Below, in pieces: positions 45,989 to 54,755 of a DNA stretch of 64,000 bases. The notes under the pieces are model-generated. The model did not search any database and was not told the origin of the DNA. It was given only the letters and a program-made list of their open reading frames with translations. The translations under genes were made by a program, and so were the position numbers. This stretch comes from Paenisporosarcina sp. OV554. Lineage in GTDB: Bacteria > Bacillota > Bacilli > Bacillales_A > Planococcaceae. The DNA is taken from positions 1 to 64,000 of the forward strand of contig NZ_QBUC01000008.1 of assembly GCF_003058165.1 (NCBI RefSeq). Reading direction: 5' to 3'. Each line of letters begins with the position of its first letter. Position 1 is the first letter of the stretch.

Positions 45989-46673
45989 TGAAGGCACCCC
46001 CTTCTACTAATTGTAGGTACCATTCTTCAAGTGGAAGTATGCTAACAACTGCTGTTAATAGTGCCATGACTATATGGATTGCAATAATAATTAGGTATAG
46101 AGTTCGTGGATTTATGTCCCTAAATGAACGAATAAAACGAACTTGCAATGCAATAATCAGTGCTGTGAAAATCGATAATTGATTAAAGAAAAATATTAGA
46201 AATGGATGATCAAAGAAAGTAACTGCGAGTGGTCCAAATGAAAATAAGGACACTGGAGTAGTGACACCCAAAATGACAAAGATGAAGAATAACAAAGCTT
46301 TTTCAAGTAATAGAATTCCCACGACATACAGTTGTAAAACAGCTAGTTTTGATAACTCAATTCCTGTGATTTTATTTAATAGGAATGCAATGCCAAAAAA
46401 GTGGAATGAAAGGTAGAGGAATGCCCAAATAATAATTCCGGCTAAAGATACGAGTCTTGCAATTGCAAATGAATCTTTCCCACCTGTTGCATAAACAGAT
46501 GTGATTTGCTGTGTATTCATACCCCACAGCTCTTGCGCTACAAATAATAGTAATCCAAAAAAACCTACCATCCATACGCGTTTTTTAAAACCTCGCATGT
46601 ATGAAGAGCCAAGATTATCTATTAGTTCTTGCTGATTTGCAAAATATTTCCAAAATCGAAAATCAAAAATCAT
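45981..46673 (-). CDS. Yip1-domain membrane protein (YknW-like)
   Basis: 230 residues with five or six hydrophobic segments and the Yip1-type layout. In B. subtilis YknW (Yip1 family) precedes YknX and supports assembly of the YknXYZ complex protecting against SdpC toxin; here the same order occurs but YknY/YknZ are absent. Function is inferred from context only. Confidence 0.72.
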   Translation of the reverse strand: MIFDFRFWKYFANQQELIDNLGSSYMRGFKKRVWMVGFFGLLLFVAQELWGMNTQQITSVYATGGKDSFAIARLVSLAGIIIWAFLYLSFHFFGIAFLLNKITGIELSKLAVLQLYVVGILLLEKALLFFIFVILGVTTPVSLFSFGPLAVTFFDHPFLIFFFNQLSIFTALIIALQVRFIRSFRDINPRTLYLIIIAIHIVMALLTAVVSILPLEEWYLQLVEGGAFNE

Positions 46674-46827
46674 AAGTTCGAAATCCTTCCTGTACTATCT
46701 TAAGCTAGTATTCTTTATTTACTTTACCAAAACTCGACATCATTTGTAACGTCTAAATGACATTGTTCCACAAAAAATGTGTATTTTTTGAAAGGAATGA
46801 TTATTTATGTGAAATTTTATATCATCA

Positions 46828-46942
46828 TATAATAAAATTCCATATATTAACAGAATTTATCGGAGGCATGAATACTATGGATCCAACGCACGCAAAAAAG
46901 TGTAAGCCCCATCTCTACTTACACTTTTTGCGCTATTTTTTA
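46828..46942 (+). ncRNA. Short transcription unit: TATAAT, small ORF start and internal terminator
   Basis: TATAAT at 46828-46833 (weak -35 TTATGT), then GGAGG at 46862 and an ATG at 46877 (MDPTHAKKCKPHLY...). A strong hairpin CGCAAAAAAGTGTAAG / CTTACACTTTTTGCG (46891-46932) with a following TATTTTTTA lies inside that frame, whose stop is only at 46976-46978. The transcript would therefore usually end before the stop codon. It could be a small RNA or a regulated leader. The rest of 46674-47422 shows nothing I can assign. Confidence 0.4.
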
Positions 46943-47422
46943 TTGCAAGATTTAGGCCCCAACCTAAATAGGTCGTAAGGATATTCTCCTTGGAAGTTAC
47001 ACTGTGCGCGGTTATAAAAAGGAATGAGTAAAGTTAGCCGCAGCACTATGTATGGAAATCCTTCTCCCTCTATTTTCCCTTCCCCAAAAGGTAGTAATAG
47101 CTCTTTTATAGTTTAAATCTCTTATTTCCAGAATGAAATATTTCTCCTTAAATTTGCATTTTGCATACTATTTTCATTCCTAAAATTGAATTTTTGCGTA
47201 AAAAAGTGCCTCAAAATCCTATTTTGATTTGTCTCACATAAATGAATAAAAATTTTCCTACAAACCTACACTCTATATAACCTATCGAAGGAAACTTCTT
47301 ACATATAATAACTTCATCATGTTTCCTGTAATACGTAGTTGAATAGCATAAAAATCATGCCCAACTAAATAAAGAATTTCATTACTTCGAGCAGAGAATA
47401 AATTGGAAAGGATGTGTTAGTT

Positions 47423-47527
47423 TTGAAATTTGGCAAACTATTTAATTTAAGTGTTGCCGATTTATTGTTCGGTATCATTGGATCAAGTGTATTTATCATT
47501 ATTTTATATATGTTCACTTCATTTTAG
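47423..47527 (+). CDS. 34-residue membrane peptide
   Basis: TTG start at 47423 after AAAGGATG. The product KFGKLFNLSVADLLFGIIG.. has one membrane segment (LLFGIIGSSVFIIILYMF). Size and layout recall KdpF or other single-helix subunits, but no partner gene follows, so this is not assigned. Immediately after its stop GGAGGG leads to a five-codon ORF (MDKYE, 47539-47556) and then a terminator. Confidence 0.5.
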   Translation: MKFGKLFNLSVADLLFGIIGSSVFIIILYMFTSF

Positions 47528-47559
47528 GAGGGTGTTGTATGGATAAATATGAATAATGG

Positions 47560-47596
47560 CCCTTCCTCGATTGATTTATGTCGGAGAAGGGTTTTT
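47560..47596 (+). terminator. Terminator after the small-peptide unit
   Basis: CCCTTC ... GAAGGG with a further CTCG/CGGAG part and a TTTTT tail. Confidence 0.8.
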
Positions 47597-47658
47597 GCAT
47601 GGGGAGAGTTATTATGACGTTACATGTGGACTAAATATCAAGTCAAATAAATTGCTAG

Positions 47659-47812
47659 TCAGACGTGATGGCCTTTTTTTCAGACGTGAAGTCATATTAG
47701 TCAGACGTGGAGCCTGTTTTGTCAGACGTGAAGCCTCATTAGTCAGACGTGGAGATGTTATTCCTACGTGAGGGCCGTTTTTTCCTACGTGGACTTCCAT
47801 TTTTCCTACGTG
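47659..47812. repeat. Word array that switches from CAGACGTG to CCTACGTG
   Basis: TCAGACGTG at 47659, 47680, 47701, 47722 and 47743 (all 21 bp apart), then TCCTACGTG at 47762, 47783 and 47804 (19, 21, 21 bp). Only two bases of the word change, and all three later units carry the new word. Spacers are T-rich, as in other arrays. Confidence 0.93.
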
Positions 47813-47863
47813 GTATGCAAAATATTACCTCTCGACGTGCCCTTCCCCGAAAAATCTCTACAC

Positions 47864-47901
47864 AAAAACACCTTCCTCATATTAATTAAGGTAGGTGTTT
47901 T
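47864..47901 (-). terminator. Terminator of the IDEAL-domain gene
   Basis: AAAACACCTTCCT / AGGTAGGTGTTTT imperfect stem with A/T tracts, downstream of the minus-strand gene. Confidence 0.82.
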
Positions 47902-47937
47902 CATTGTTTATAAAATTCCATGATTATCCTCCAACGG

Positions 47938-48372
47938 TTAGTGTAATAAACGATTAAAGAGATTTTCATCGCGCGTTTGAAGAGCGTAGTCAATCATTCG
48001 ACTATGATTTACTTCTTCTAGTAACGAGATGAATTCGTCTGCTTCTGCTTTTACATCGCTACCAGGTTCTCTGTCTTCTGGTTCGCCGTGTTGTAAAATT
48101 GTTTGCAAATGCGTATGAATATCTGACACTAACAATAATTGATAGAGTGGCAAACGAATGAAGCGATTCCCTTTTTGAAAAACGAAAACTTCAGATAAAT
48201 TTTCCACTTGGTATGTGGTCATGTTGACGATAATTTCTTTGCCTTCCACAGGAATAAAGTGAAAGAGCTCGTCATCTTTTTTTATAGAAAAGTATTGATA
48301 AGCAAATACCAGTTTCATCTTTTGGCCTTCTAGTTTTGAGTAGAATGGTTTCATTAGTTGTACATGTAACAT
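47938..48372 (-). CDS. IDEAL-domain protein (unknown function)
   Basis: 144 residues. The ATG at 48372 follows GGGGGGATC; the upstream frame extension has no start signal. The C-terminus NHSRMIDYALQTRDENLFNRLL fits the IDEAL domain (IDxAL..rD...F..L). The N-terminal half is mainly beta (KMKLVFAYQYFSIKKDDELFHF; MTTYQVENLSEVFV). No known function; cytoplasmic. Confidence 0.7.
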   Translation of the reverse strand: MLHVQLMKPFYSKLEGQKMKLVFAYQYFSIKKDDELFHFIPVEGKEIIVNMTTYQVENLSEVFVFQKGNRFIRLPLYQLLLVSDIHTHLQTILQHGEPEDREPGSDVKAEADEFISLLEEVNHSRMIDYALQTRDENLFNRLLH

Positions 48373-48455
48373 TGTGATCCCCCCTTGATTTAATCGAAAT
48401 ATTCTGATTACTACTATTGTATCACATTCCCGTCCATTTCGTGCAGGATAAAAAC

Positions 48456-48486
48456 CAAAAAAATACCGCCTAGAGCCCGACGGTAT
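48456..48486 (-). terminator. Terminator of the 48497-48841 gene
   Basis: ATACCG ... CGGTAT stem with seven Ts on the minus strand. Confidence 0.75.
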
Positions 48487-48496
48487 GATGGTTTTC

Positions 48497-48841
48497 TCAT
48501 GGTTTTCTGAATGTAAAATAAGCCATTGATTTATCGCGATATTGAATAAAGAATCCAAGGAGTATGTATTGTATGGTGCATGACATCTCGTTTCCGTCTT
48601 GTACGTTACATGTAAATGAACATTTATTATTTAGAAAATCAATTTGAATATCATCAAGTTGGTAATAATCAAATGTCATCCTTTTAATTCTTGCTATTCC
48701 TTTATCATCCGACGTAATAATTGCTGATTTCTTTTTGCCATTCGGTGTAACATAAAGTAGAAATTCTTGTCCACACGACTTCAGCATATTGCTTTGATTC
48801 AATCCAGGTAAGATAATTTCATATGATGGCAAACATATCAA
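48497..48841 (-). CDS. Hypothetical protein
   Basis: 114 residues with alternating beta-like segments (EIILPGLNQ; EFLLYVTPNGKKKSAIITSDD; IQIDFLNNKCSFTCNV; YILLGFFIQYRD). No signal peptide, membrane helix or catalytic motif. AGGGAAAGG precedes the start region. Followed by its own terminator. Not recognised. Confidence 0.6.
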   Translation of the reverse strand: MICLPSYEIILPGLNQSNMLKSCGQEFLLYVTPNGKKKSAIITSDDKGIARIKRMTFDYYQLDDIQIDFLNNKCSFTCNVQDGNEMSCTIQYILLGFFIQYRDKSMAYFTFRKP

Positions 48842-49028
48842 CCTTTCCCTTATAATTTAAATTTGATACTAATTCCAAAATGTGTAATATACTAATCTAA
48901 TATTACTTATTACTCTGTTAATTCCAAAAATAATACATCAAATATGAAATGGCGTTTTAAAAATAGAATATATTCTAACGCAAAGGGATGAGTCGTCTAA
49001 ACTACCTGCATCTAAGGTGGTGTTGATT

Positions 49029-49397
49029 TTGCAATTAAATGAACTAATTACGGAGTATAGGAAGCTGTCTCAAATTACTCAAAAAGAAGCAACAAAACTT
49101 CTTAATATTTCAGCCAGCACATTACCGCTATATGAAACGAATCCCGAGAGCATCTAGCTACCTGTTTTTCGAGCTATATGCAAACTCTACCAAATACCAA
49201 GAGATATTAGTAACGAAGTCATATATCACTCTTCAACAATCTCTCGTAGAAAATTATTACGTGTAAAAGAACCTATTGATGACTACGGCGAAGAAATAAT
49301 CAGTCCAGTCTATCGTGCGTATAAATCAGATCCTGCTTTATATCAACTTTTCCAAGATTTATATAACAAAACCTTCGCCAGAAAAAGAGCGTTTTAA
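49029..49397 (+). pseudogene. XRE-family HTH regulator with premature TAG
   Basis: TTG start at 49029 after AAGGTGG; the 123-codon frame is intact apart from TAG at codon 43 (49155-49157). The first part is a Cro/CI-type HTH (LITEYRKLSQITQKEATKLLNISASTLPLYETNPESI). After the stop the same frame goes on: LPVFRAICKLYQIPRDIS, then about 60 more residues. One nonsense mutation in an otherwise clean gene suggests recent loss or an error. Confidence 0.82.
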
Positions 49398-49494
49398 AGA
49401 ATTTTTGAAAGCTTTTTTGCATTTATAATCTTAATTCTTTCCTATCACTTACGGTTTTCCACGAAAAGCCGTATAATGAAAGGAAAGTTTTTTT

Positions 49495-51060
49495 TTGGAG
49501 ATGTTGCTATTGAGCCATTCATTATTTAATATTGCTGTGCGTTACCAATCACATATCCAACAATGGATGGAGACGCTTTCTGAGGACCTACACCCATCTC
49601 ATTTAGACGATGAAGAGCTTGTACGTCGTGCTTCCTTTGCCGTGCGTAACGGGGCAGTCCGCGCTCTCTCCTACGATCCATACGAACATACACTAGAAGC
49701 ACGTGTTCATGATGTCAGTTCTGCCGTTGTGACGATTCATTTAGTTGATGAACAAATCACGTGTTCTTGTCCAGAAAAGCGTTTATGCCGTCATTGCTTA
49801 GCGGTTATTTTTAGTTTATATATGCAAAAGTTTTCTCTCTCTGAGTGGCTCCAGGAATGGCGTTTAAAAAAGACGGAACAACTTTCTATTCTTGCAAATG
49901 AACGTACACCTGAAGGCTGGAATGCGATTGTTCAATCGACGTTTAATGCAGTTTCAGGTGATTGGTCTTGGAAAGAACGTTATTATATCGATAGTTCTAT
50001 AAATCAAATGAAACAAAAGTTAAAGAAGTTCATGCCTTTTGAACGTGAATGGCAGCCTCTTTACGATGTCTATACGCGCACCATGTTGTTACGCCTGTTG
50101 TTTGAAGTGAGCGAAGAACTAAATGAAAACTTATTCCGTGCTACCATTCAAACTGATATTGAAGATATGCAACATCAACTAATCACGCTTTCGAATAAAC
50201 CTCGTTTATTTGCTGCTGATCCTTTTTATGATGCACTTGTTCTACATGTTCGTCATATCGTCTATGATCTCAAAACAATGGATGATCTTCGCTTCAATTT
50301 GCTTCATGCATTTTGGGTAATCATGCTGACTGAAAAAGGTCGTCGTGAGAAAGAATATGAATACTTACTTGAAATCAAGAATTTCGACAACGACATATTC
50401 CGTGCATTCTTTTGTGTGCTTCTCAAGAAACCAGATGAATTACGAGAGATTGCCGATAAAATTCATCCAAGTCAAATGCCCGAATGGATGCACCTGGCGA
50501 AACTTGCGAAAGAACAAGACGATTTAACGTCACTTACAATTATTTTGCATGCCATGCGCCCACATATTTTCGATTATGTTAATAGCCATTTATCTGCATG
50601 GAACCGTTCCTTGTTCGTGTCAAAATTATATGCGTTGTATAAAAATATCGATATGCCTGATGAAGAACGTGAGCAACTGTTTTGGCAGTTCGGATCATTT
50701 GGTGTTCGTGCCTACTCGGATTTCTTAATTGATCAACAACGTTTTCAAGATTGGGTTGCCCTTCATCACCGCTTTGAGTCAACACTCGACTATGCGGAGT
50801 CATGTGGAATGAAAACCATCTTACAAGAGGCTCCTGAGGCCGTGTTACCGTTCTATCACGTATTGGCGCTAAGTGAGGTACGAGAACGTAATCGCCATAA
50901 CTACAAGCAAGCTGTACGGATTTGGAAGAAAATGAAATCAGCCGCGAAGAAAAGTGGCAAAACCGATTATTGGAATTTGTACGTCAGCGAGATTCAAACG
51001 AAATATCGCCGCTTACGAGCTCTCCAAGAAGAGATACAGAAAGGAAACTTGCCTTTATGA
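49495..51060 (+). CDS. SWIM zinc-finger protein
   Basis: 521 residues with an N-terminal SWIM zinc finger (CSCPEKRLCRHC near residue 92) and a long helical region. SWIM proteins commonly sit next to SNF2 ATPases and probably guide them to DNA or a partner. Start choices are TTG 49495 (after AAGGAAAG), ATG 49501, or TTG 49510 (nine bases after GGAG). It overlaps the helicase gene by 4 bp. Confidence 0.85.
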   Translation: MEMLLLSHSLFNIAVRYQSHIQQWMETLSEDLHPSHLDDEELVRRASFAVRNGAVRALSYDPYEHTLEARVHDVSSAVVTIHLVDEQITCSCPEKRLCRHCLAVIFSLYMQKFSLSEWLQEWRLKKTEQLSILANERTPEGWNAIVQSTFNAVSGDWSWKERYYIDSSINQMKQKLKKFMPFEREWQPLYDVYTRTMLLRLLFEVSEELNENLFRATIQTDIEDMQHQLITLSNKPRLFAADPFYDALVLHVRHIVYDLKTMDDLRFNLLHAFWVIMLTEKGRREKEYEYLLEIKNFDNDIFRAFFCVLLKKPDELREIADKIHPSQMPEWMHLAKLAKEQDDLTSLTIILHAMRPHIFDYVNSHLSAWNRSLFVSKLYALYKNIDMPDEEREQLFWQFGSFGVRAYSDFLIDQQRFQDWVALHHRFESTLDYAESCGMKTILQEAPEAVLPFYHVLALSEVRERNRHNYKQAVRIWKKMKSAAKKSGKTDYWNLYVSEIQTKYRRLRALQEEIQKGNLPL

Positions 51061-53789
51061 CTTCTCATGTATCGCCTTTTATGAAGAATCTAATCCTTTC
51101 ATTCGACCAAATGGATGATGGATTCACGACCGTTCATGCCTATAACGATGAAGGCATGCGGTTATTTACCGAACAATGGATTTCATTTATATCTTTTCAG
51201 CACGAACCATCTTTTTATGGGCTGCATCACGATGAAGAAACAAACTTTTCATCATTAGAGTTAATTGAGCTGTTTTCCCCCACTACTAAACATCCTTACG
51301 TTCACGTCAGTGGATTTGCTCCAGAAGATGAGTCGATGATAAAAACCATTCAACAAGCATCAAGTTATTGGAATTCACCAACTCTGTGGGACGATCTTAC
51401 ATTTGAAGATGATTCGCTCGTTTATTCTTCACTGGATGCACCTCCTGCAGCGAAACTGATGCTTACTTCTGCTATACAACAAAAACTCTACAGCGTAGGT
51501 TTAACGCTAAATGATATTCCAACTCTTCTTCCCTTTTTCAAGCAAGGTGGATGGCCATTGCAATCACAAGCTGGTCAAGGAGAAGTTAACGTGGCACTGC
51601 GTCTCAGCGAGCCTGAATCTTTATCAGACGAATGGATTCTTGAAACAGTGGTACGTGGCAAAAAAAGTTCAGTGCACTGGACGCCCGCTTTTCGTAAGAA
51701 ACAATCTCCAATCGAAGAGGCACTGCCTGATAAATGGAAAGTCCATGCGTCTTATGTGTACGAAACTCAATCCAATATGCTCGATTTGATGAATATTGAA
51801 GCCGAAGCGGATCGCTTTTTATCGCTGTCACTAAGTGATTTAGACGTCCGTCACTTTTTGCGGGATGATGCAGCGCGTTTGCAAGCTCTCGGCTTTGAAG
51901 TCATCCTACCGGCTTGGTTAAAAGCCGTGAAGGAATCCAAACTGCGTGTGAAATCTAATGCGAAAACTACTACATTTAAAACGACAGCTGGTTTAAATGA
52001 AATTTTAACGTTTGATTGGAATTTTTCATTAAATGGGCAAGCTATTTCGGAAGATCAATTCAAACAAATGGTTGAAGAAAATCGCGAATACATCCGTGCC
52101 GGAAACGAGTGGTTCCGCATTGATTCCAATTGGATGCATGAAATCCGTCAATTAATGGAGCAGACGGAAAATGAAAACTGGACGGTCAAAGAATTGCTAT
52201 TTAGAGAGTTGCCTGATGCTCTCCTTAATGAAGATGAATCTGGCGAAGAAGATGATGATCCGTTGTTCCAATTTGAATTGAACCAATCGCTGAAAAGGTA
52301 TTTGGAACAACTTCAAGATAAAAAAGAATTGCCTACGACAATAGTGTCGCCTCACTTATTAACCGATTTACGTCCTTACCAACAACAAGGACTAGACTGG
52401 CTTGTGTTTATGCGTGAACAAGGATTCGGCGTATGTTTAGCCGATGATATGGGTCTTGGAAAAACGGTGCAATTGATTGCTTATTTATTACATGTGCATC
52501 GTACGAATCAGACCGATAAGCCATCGTTTATCATTTGTCCCACATCTGTTTTAGGAAACTGGCAAAAAGAGCTAGCACGTTTCGCTCCTGATTTAAATGT
52601 CCATGTGCATTATGGACAAACGCGTTCCAAAGATGAGTCGCTTGCTGTCGAATTAGGAGATTTAAAACCTGATGTTGTTTTAACTACGTTTGGTACGGCT
52701 TCACAAGACGCTGACGCGTTAAGTGAAATTGAATGGTGTAGTGTGACACTTGATGAAGCGCAAAATATTAAAAACATGCATACGAAACAAAGTCGAGCTA
52801 TTCGTAAATTGCGCGGTGAACATCATTTAGCGTTAACTGGTACACCAGTTGAAAATCGCTTGTCCGAGTTATGGGCAATTTTCGACTTTATTTATAAAGG
52901 GTATTTAGGTAGTTTCCGCAAGTTCCAAGAGAACTTTATAGCACCGATTGAACGTGATGAATCGGAAAATCATAAAGAAAAACTACGTGCAAAAATACGT
53001 CCGTTCCTACTAAGACGTACGAAACAGGATCCGGACTTGTTATTAAATCTTCCGGACAAGCAAGAACAACGTGAGTATTGTCCACTAACAACTGAGCAAG
53101 CTGCACTCTATGAAAGTTTGATCCAAGAAACGTTGTTCAAGCTCGAAACATTAACCGGTTTTGAGAAAAAAGGTCTTATTTTAAAAATGTTAAGCAAGCT
53201 GAAGCAATTGTGTAATCACCCAGCCCTATATTTAAAAGAGGGATTTGGTGAAGCGGAGTATATGATGGAGCGTTCTGAGAAGTTAGCACGCATAGTTACA
53301 CTCGCTGCTGAAATTGCCGCTCGCGGTGAGCAATGCCTGATTTTCACGCAATACATTGGCATGGGCCACTTGTTGCAACATTGTTTAAGCGAGTTATACG
53401 ACATCGACCCACCGTTCCTGTCAGGTAGCATGCCGAAATTACAGCGTGACAATCTAGTGGAAGCGTTCCAAGAAAAAGAATTCCCTGTGTTCATTTTGTC
53501 GCTGAAAGCCGGCGGTACTGGACTTAATTTAACAGCAGCAAATCATGTTCTCCATGCCGATCGTTGGTGGAATCCAGCGGTTGAAAATCAAGCGACGGAC
53601 CGTGCTTATCGCATCGGGCAAACGCGCTTTGTACATGTCCATAAGTTTGTAACAATAGGGACGATTGAAGAAAAAATCGATAAATTATTAGCCGATAAAC
53701 AAGCTTTATCTGAAGACTTAATCCAATCAAGTCAATGGATTACTGAAATGGCAGATGAAGATTTAAAGGATTTATTAACTTTAGGTTAA
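51057..53789 (+). CDS. SNF2-family DEAD-box-like ATPase/helicase
   Basis: 910 residues. The ATG at 51057 overlaps the SWIM gene stop and follows GAAAGGAAAC. N-terminal SNF2_assoc-like region (about 1-380), then the SNF2 core: DDMGLGKTVQ (Walker A), LDEAQNIKN (DEAQ box), LTGTPVENRLSELW, LIFTQYIGM, SLKAGGTGLNLTAA and DRAYRIGQ (motif VI). A bacterial RapA/HepA-like translocase of unknown target. Works with the SWIM protein, judging by coupling. Confidence 0.93.
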   Translation: MTSHVSPFMKNLILSFDQMDDGFTTVHAYNDEGMRLFTEQWISFISFQHEPSFYGLHHDEETNFSSLELIELFSPTTKHPYVHVSGFAPEDESMIKTIQQASSYWNSPTLWDDLTFEDDSLVYSSLDAPPAAKLMLTSAIQQKLYSVGLTLNDIPTLLPFFKQGGWPLQSQAGQGEVNVALRLSEPESLSDEWILETVVRGKKSSVHWTPAFRKKQSPIEEALPDKWKVHASYVYETQSNMLDLMNIEAEADRFLSLSLSDLDVRHFLRDDAARLQALGFEVILPAWLKAVKESKLRVKSNAKTTTFKTTAGLNEILTFDWNFSLNGQAISEDQFKQMVEENREYIRAGNEWFRIDSNWMHEIRQLMEQTENENWTVKELLFRELPDALLNEDESGEEDDDPLFQFELNQSLKRYLEQLQDKKELPTTIVSPHLLTDLRPYQQQGLDWLVFMREQGFGVCLADDMGLGKTVQLIAYLLHVHRTNQTDKPSFIICPTSVLGNWQKELARFAPDLNVHVHYGQTRSKDESLAVELGDLKPDVVLTTFGTASQDADALSEIEWCSVTLDEAQNIKNMHTKQSRAIRKLRGEHHLALTGTPVENRLSELWAIFDFIYKGYLGSFRKFQENFIAPIERDESENHKEKLRAKIRPFLLRRTKQDPDLLLNLPDKQEQREYCPLTTEQAALYESLIQETLFKLETLTGFEKKGLILKMLSKLKQLCNHPALYLKEGFGEAEYMMERSEKLARIVTLAAEIAARGEQCLIFTQYIGMGHLLQHCLSELYDIDPPFLSGSMPKLQRDNLVEAFQEKEFPVFILSLKAGGTGLNLTAANHVLHADRWWNPAVENQATDRAYRIGQTRFVHVHKFVTIGTIEEKIDKLLADKQALSEDLIQSSQWITEMADEDLKDLLTLG

Positions 53790-53809
53790 AGTTGATACAA
53801 CTCAGATGG

Positions 53810-53839
53810 GAGTCAGGTGGCCAGCCACCTGGCTCTTTT
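53810..53839 (+). terminator. Terminator of the SWIM-SNF2 operon
   Basis: GAGTCAGGTGG / CCACCTGGCTC with a CCAG loop, then TTTTC. Confidence 0.88.
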
Positions 53840-54001
53840 CTGTTTTTGACACTTACTATTAATCGTCTGTGAACAAAAGAAGGTTACTCCAAAAAATGAA
53901 CGGCTTCAGACTCAGACACAAATGTTCCCTAAATTGTAGCTGCGCCTGATTCCGTAGGGATATCTCTTTAAAATGTGAATATTGATCGCCTGTGGTAGTG
54001 C

Positions 54002-54070
54002 TTCCCTCCCGTAGAGAGACACAATTGCATCTCAATTTGTGGCTCCTGCCACGTCTACATTCTTGCGGAA
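54002..54070 (-). repeat. 69-bp direct repeat, left copy (GCAAGA-hairpin family)
   Basis: Identical over 69 bp to 54378-54446. On the minus strand it begins TTCCGCAAGAATG and contains the hairpin GTGGC-agga-GCCAC, then GAGATGCAATTGTGTCTC. GCAAGA and the following hairpin match the elements at 26732, 35487 and 60725 in order. Confidence 0.85.
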
Positions 54071-54130
54071 AACTTTCCTGTTCGCGACACTTCCTTTGCA
54101 GGATTTTTTTTGGGTGAAACTGGGTGACAG

Positions 54131-54241
54131 GGAATAACTCTAGTTGAAAAGGAATAAACGCTATGCGAAAGGGAATAAAGTGATTGCCAATGGGAATAAA
54201 CACTTCCACAACAGGAATAAATCAAAATGAACGGGAATAAA
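54131..54241. repeat. Word array, GGAATAAA type
   Basis: GGAATAA at 54131, 54151, 54172, 54193, 54214 and 54234 (20, 21, 21, 21, 20 bp). It lies between the two identical 69-bp repeats. Confidence 0.87.
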
Positions 54242-54377
54242 TCCAAAAACCACATACTGCAGAACATTTCCCTCAATACAGAGACTCAATTGCTCTTCAT
54301 CTGGGAGTGCACTCTTGCGAAGGCCATATTATGATGGCAGGAATCTAGCCAACTGCCACTTTTCTATTCGTGAATGA

Positions 54378-54446
54378 TTCCCTCCCGTAGAGAGACACAA
54401 TTGCATCTCAATTTGTGGCTCCTGCCACGTCTACATTCTTGCGGAA
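54378..54446 (-). repeat. 69-bp direct repeat, right copy
   Basis: Exact copy of 54002-54070, 376 bp further on. Together with the word array these fill the 53840-54480 gap; no gene is seen there. Confidence 0.85.
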
Positions 54447-54484
54447 TTCTTTAAGAAAACCATTTCTATCAATCTATGTACAAG

Positions 54485-54512
54485 ACCGGTCGTGCTTCAC
54501 GCGACCGGTTTT
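54485..54512. terminator. Hairpin, probable terminator
   Basis: ACCGGTCG / CGACCGGT followed by TTTTCC; downstream of the minus-strand small gene, with only a weak T tract on that strand. Confidence 0.55.
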
Positions 54513-54537
54513 CCTCTCTTGTCTATCAAGTAAAGCG

Positions 54538-54678
54538 TTATTTCCCCACTATTCTTAAGCTTGGTTCGCTGAGTTTATGTTCAAGCACAAGGATTCGCTC
54601 ATTCAAATGTGCAATCATACGAATTAGTTGTTCCATATGTAGTTCCATTCGAACAAGGTGATCAGGTATCGCTTTCAT
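54538..54678 (-). CDS. 46-residue coiled-coil small protein
   Basis: ATG at 54678 with AAGGAA ten bases upstream. Product KAIPDHLVRMELHMEQLIRM.. and LNERILVLEHKLSEP: a single amphipathic helix with heptad leucines. Not recognised. It lies just downstream of ssbB and may be co-transcribed. Confidence 0.5.
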   Translation of the reverse strand: MKAIPDHLVRMELHMEQLIRMIAHLNERILVLEHKLSEPSLRIVGK

Positions 54679-54755
54679 ATTGGGTGAATTCCTTTCTATT
54701 GGATTTGACAAAAATTGTGTACTAACCATCGGTGCGGTCTACCGAGAAATCGAAG

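Noticed and set aside
47423-47527. Naming the 34-residue peptide KdpF
   Set aside because: Only size and one membrane helix agree; no kdpA/B/C follows and no c-di-AMP riboswitch is visible upstream.
47612-47800. Frames with LVRRxxx or RLTxxxS heptads over the CAGACGTG/CCTACGTG array
   Set aside because: Same effect of the 21-bp period; the frames overlap on opposite strands and lack ribosome binding sites.
50922-51056. N-terminal extension of the SNF2 protein
   Set aside because: It lies inside the SWIM gene in another frame; the ATG at 51057 with coupled stop/start is the natural start.
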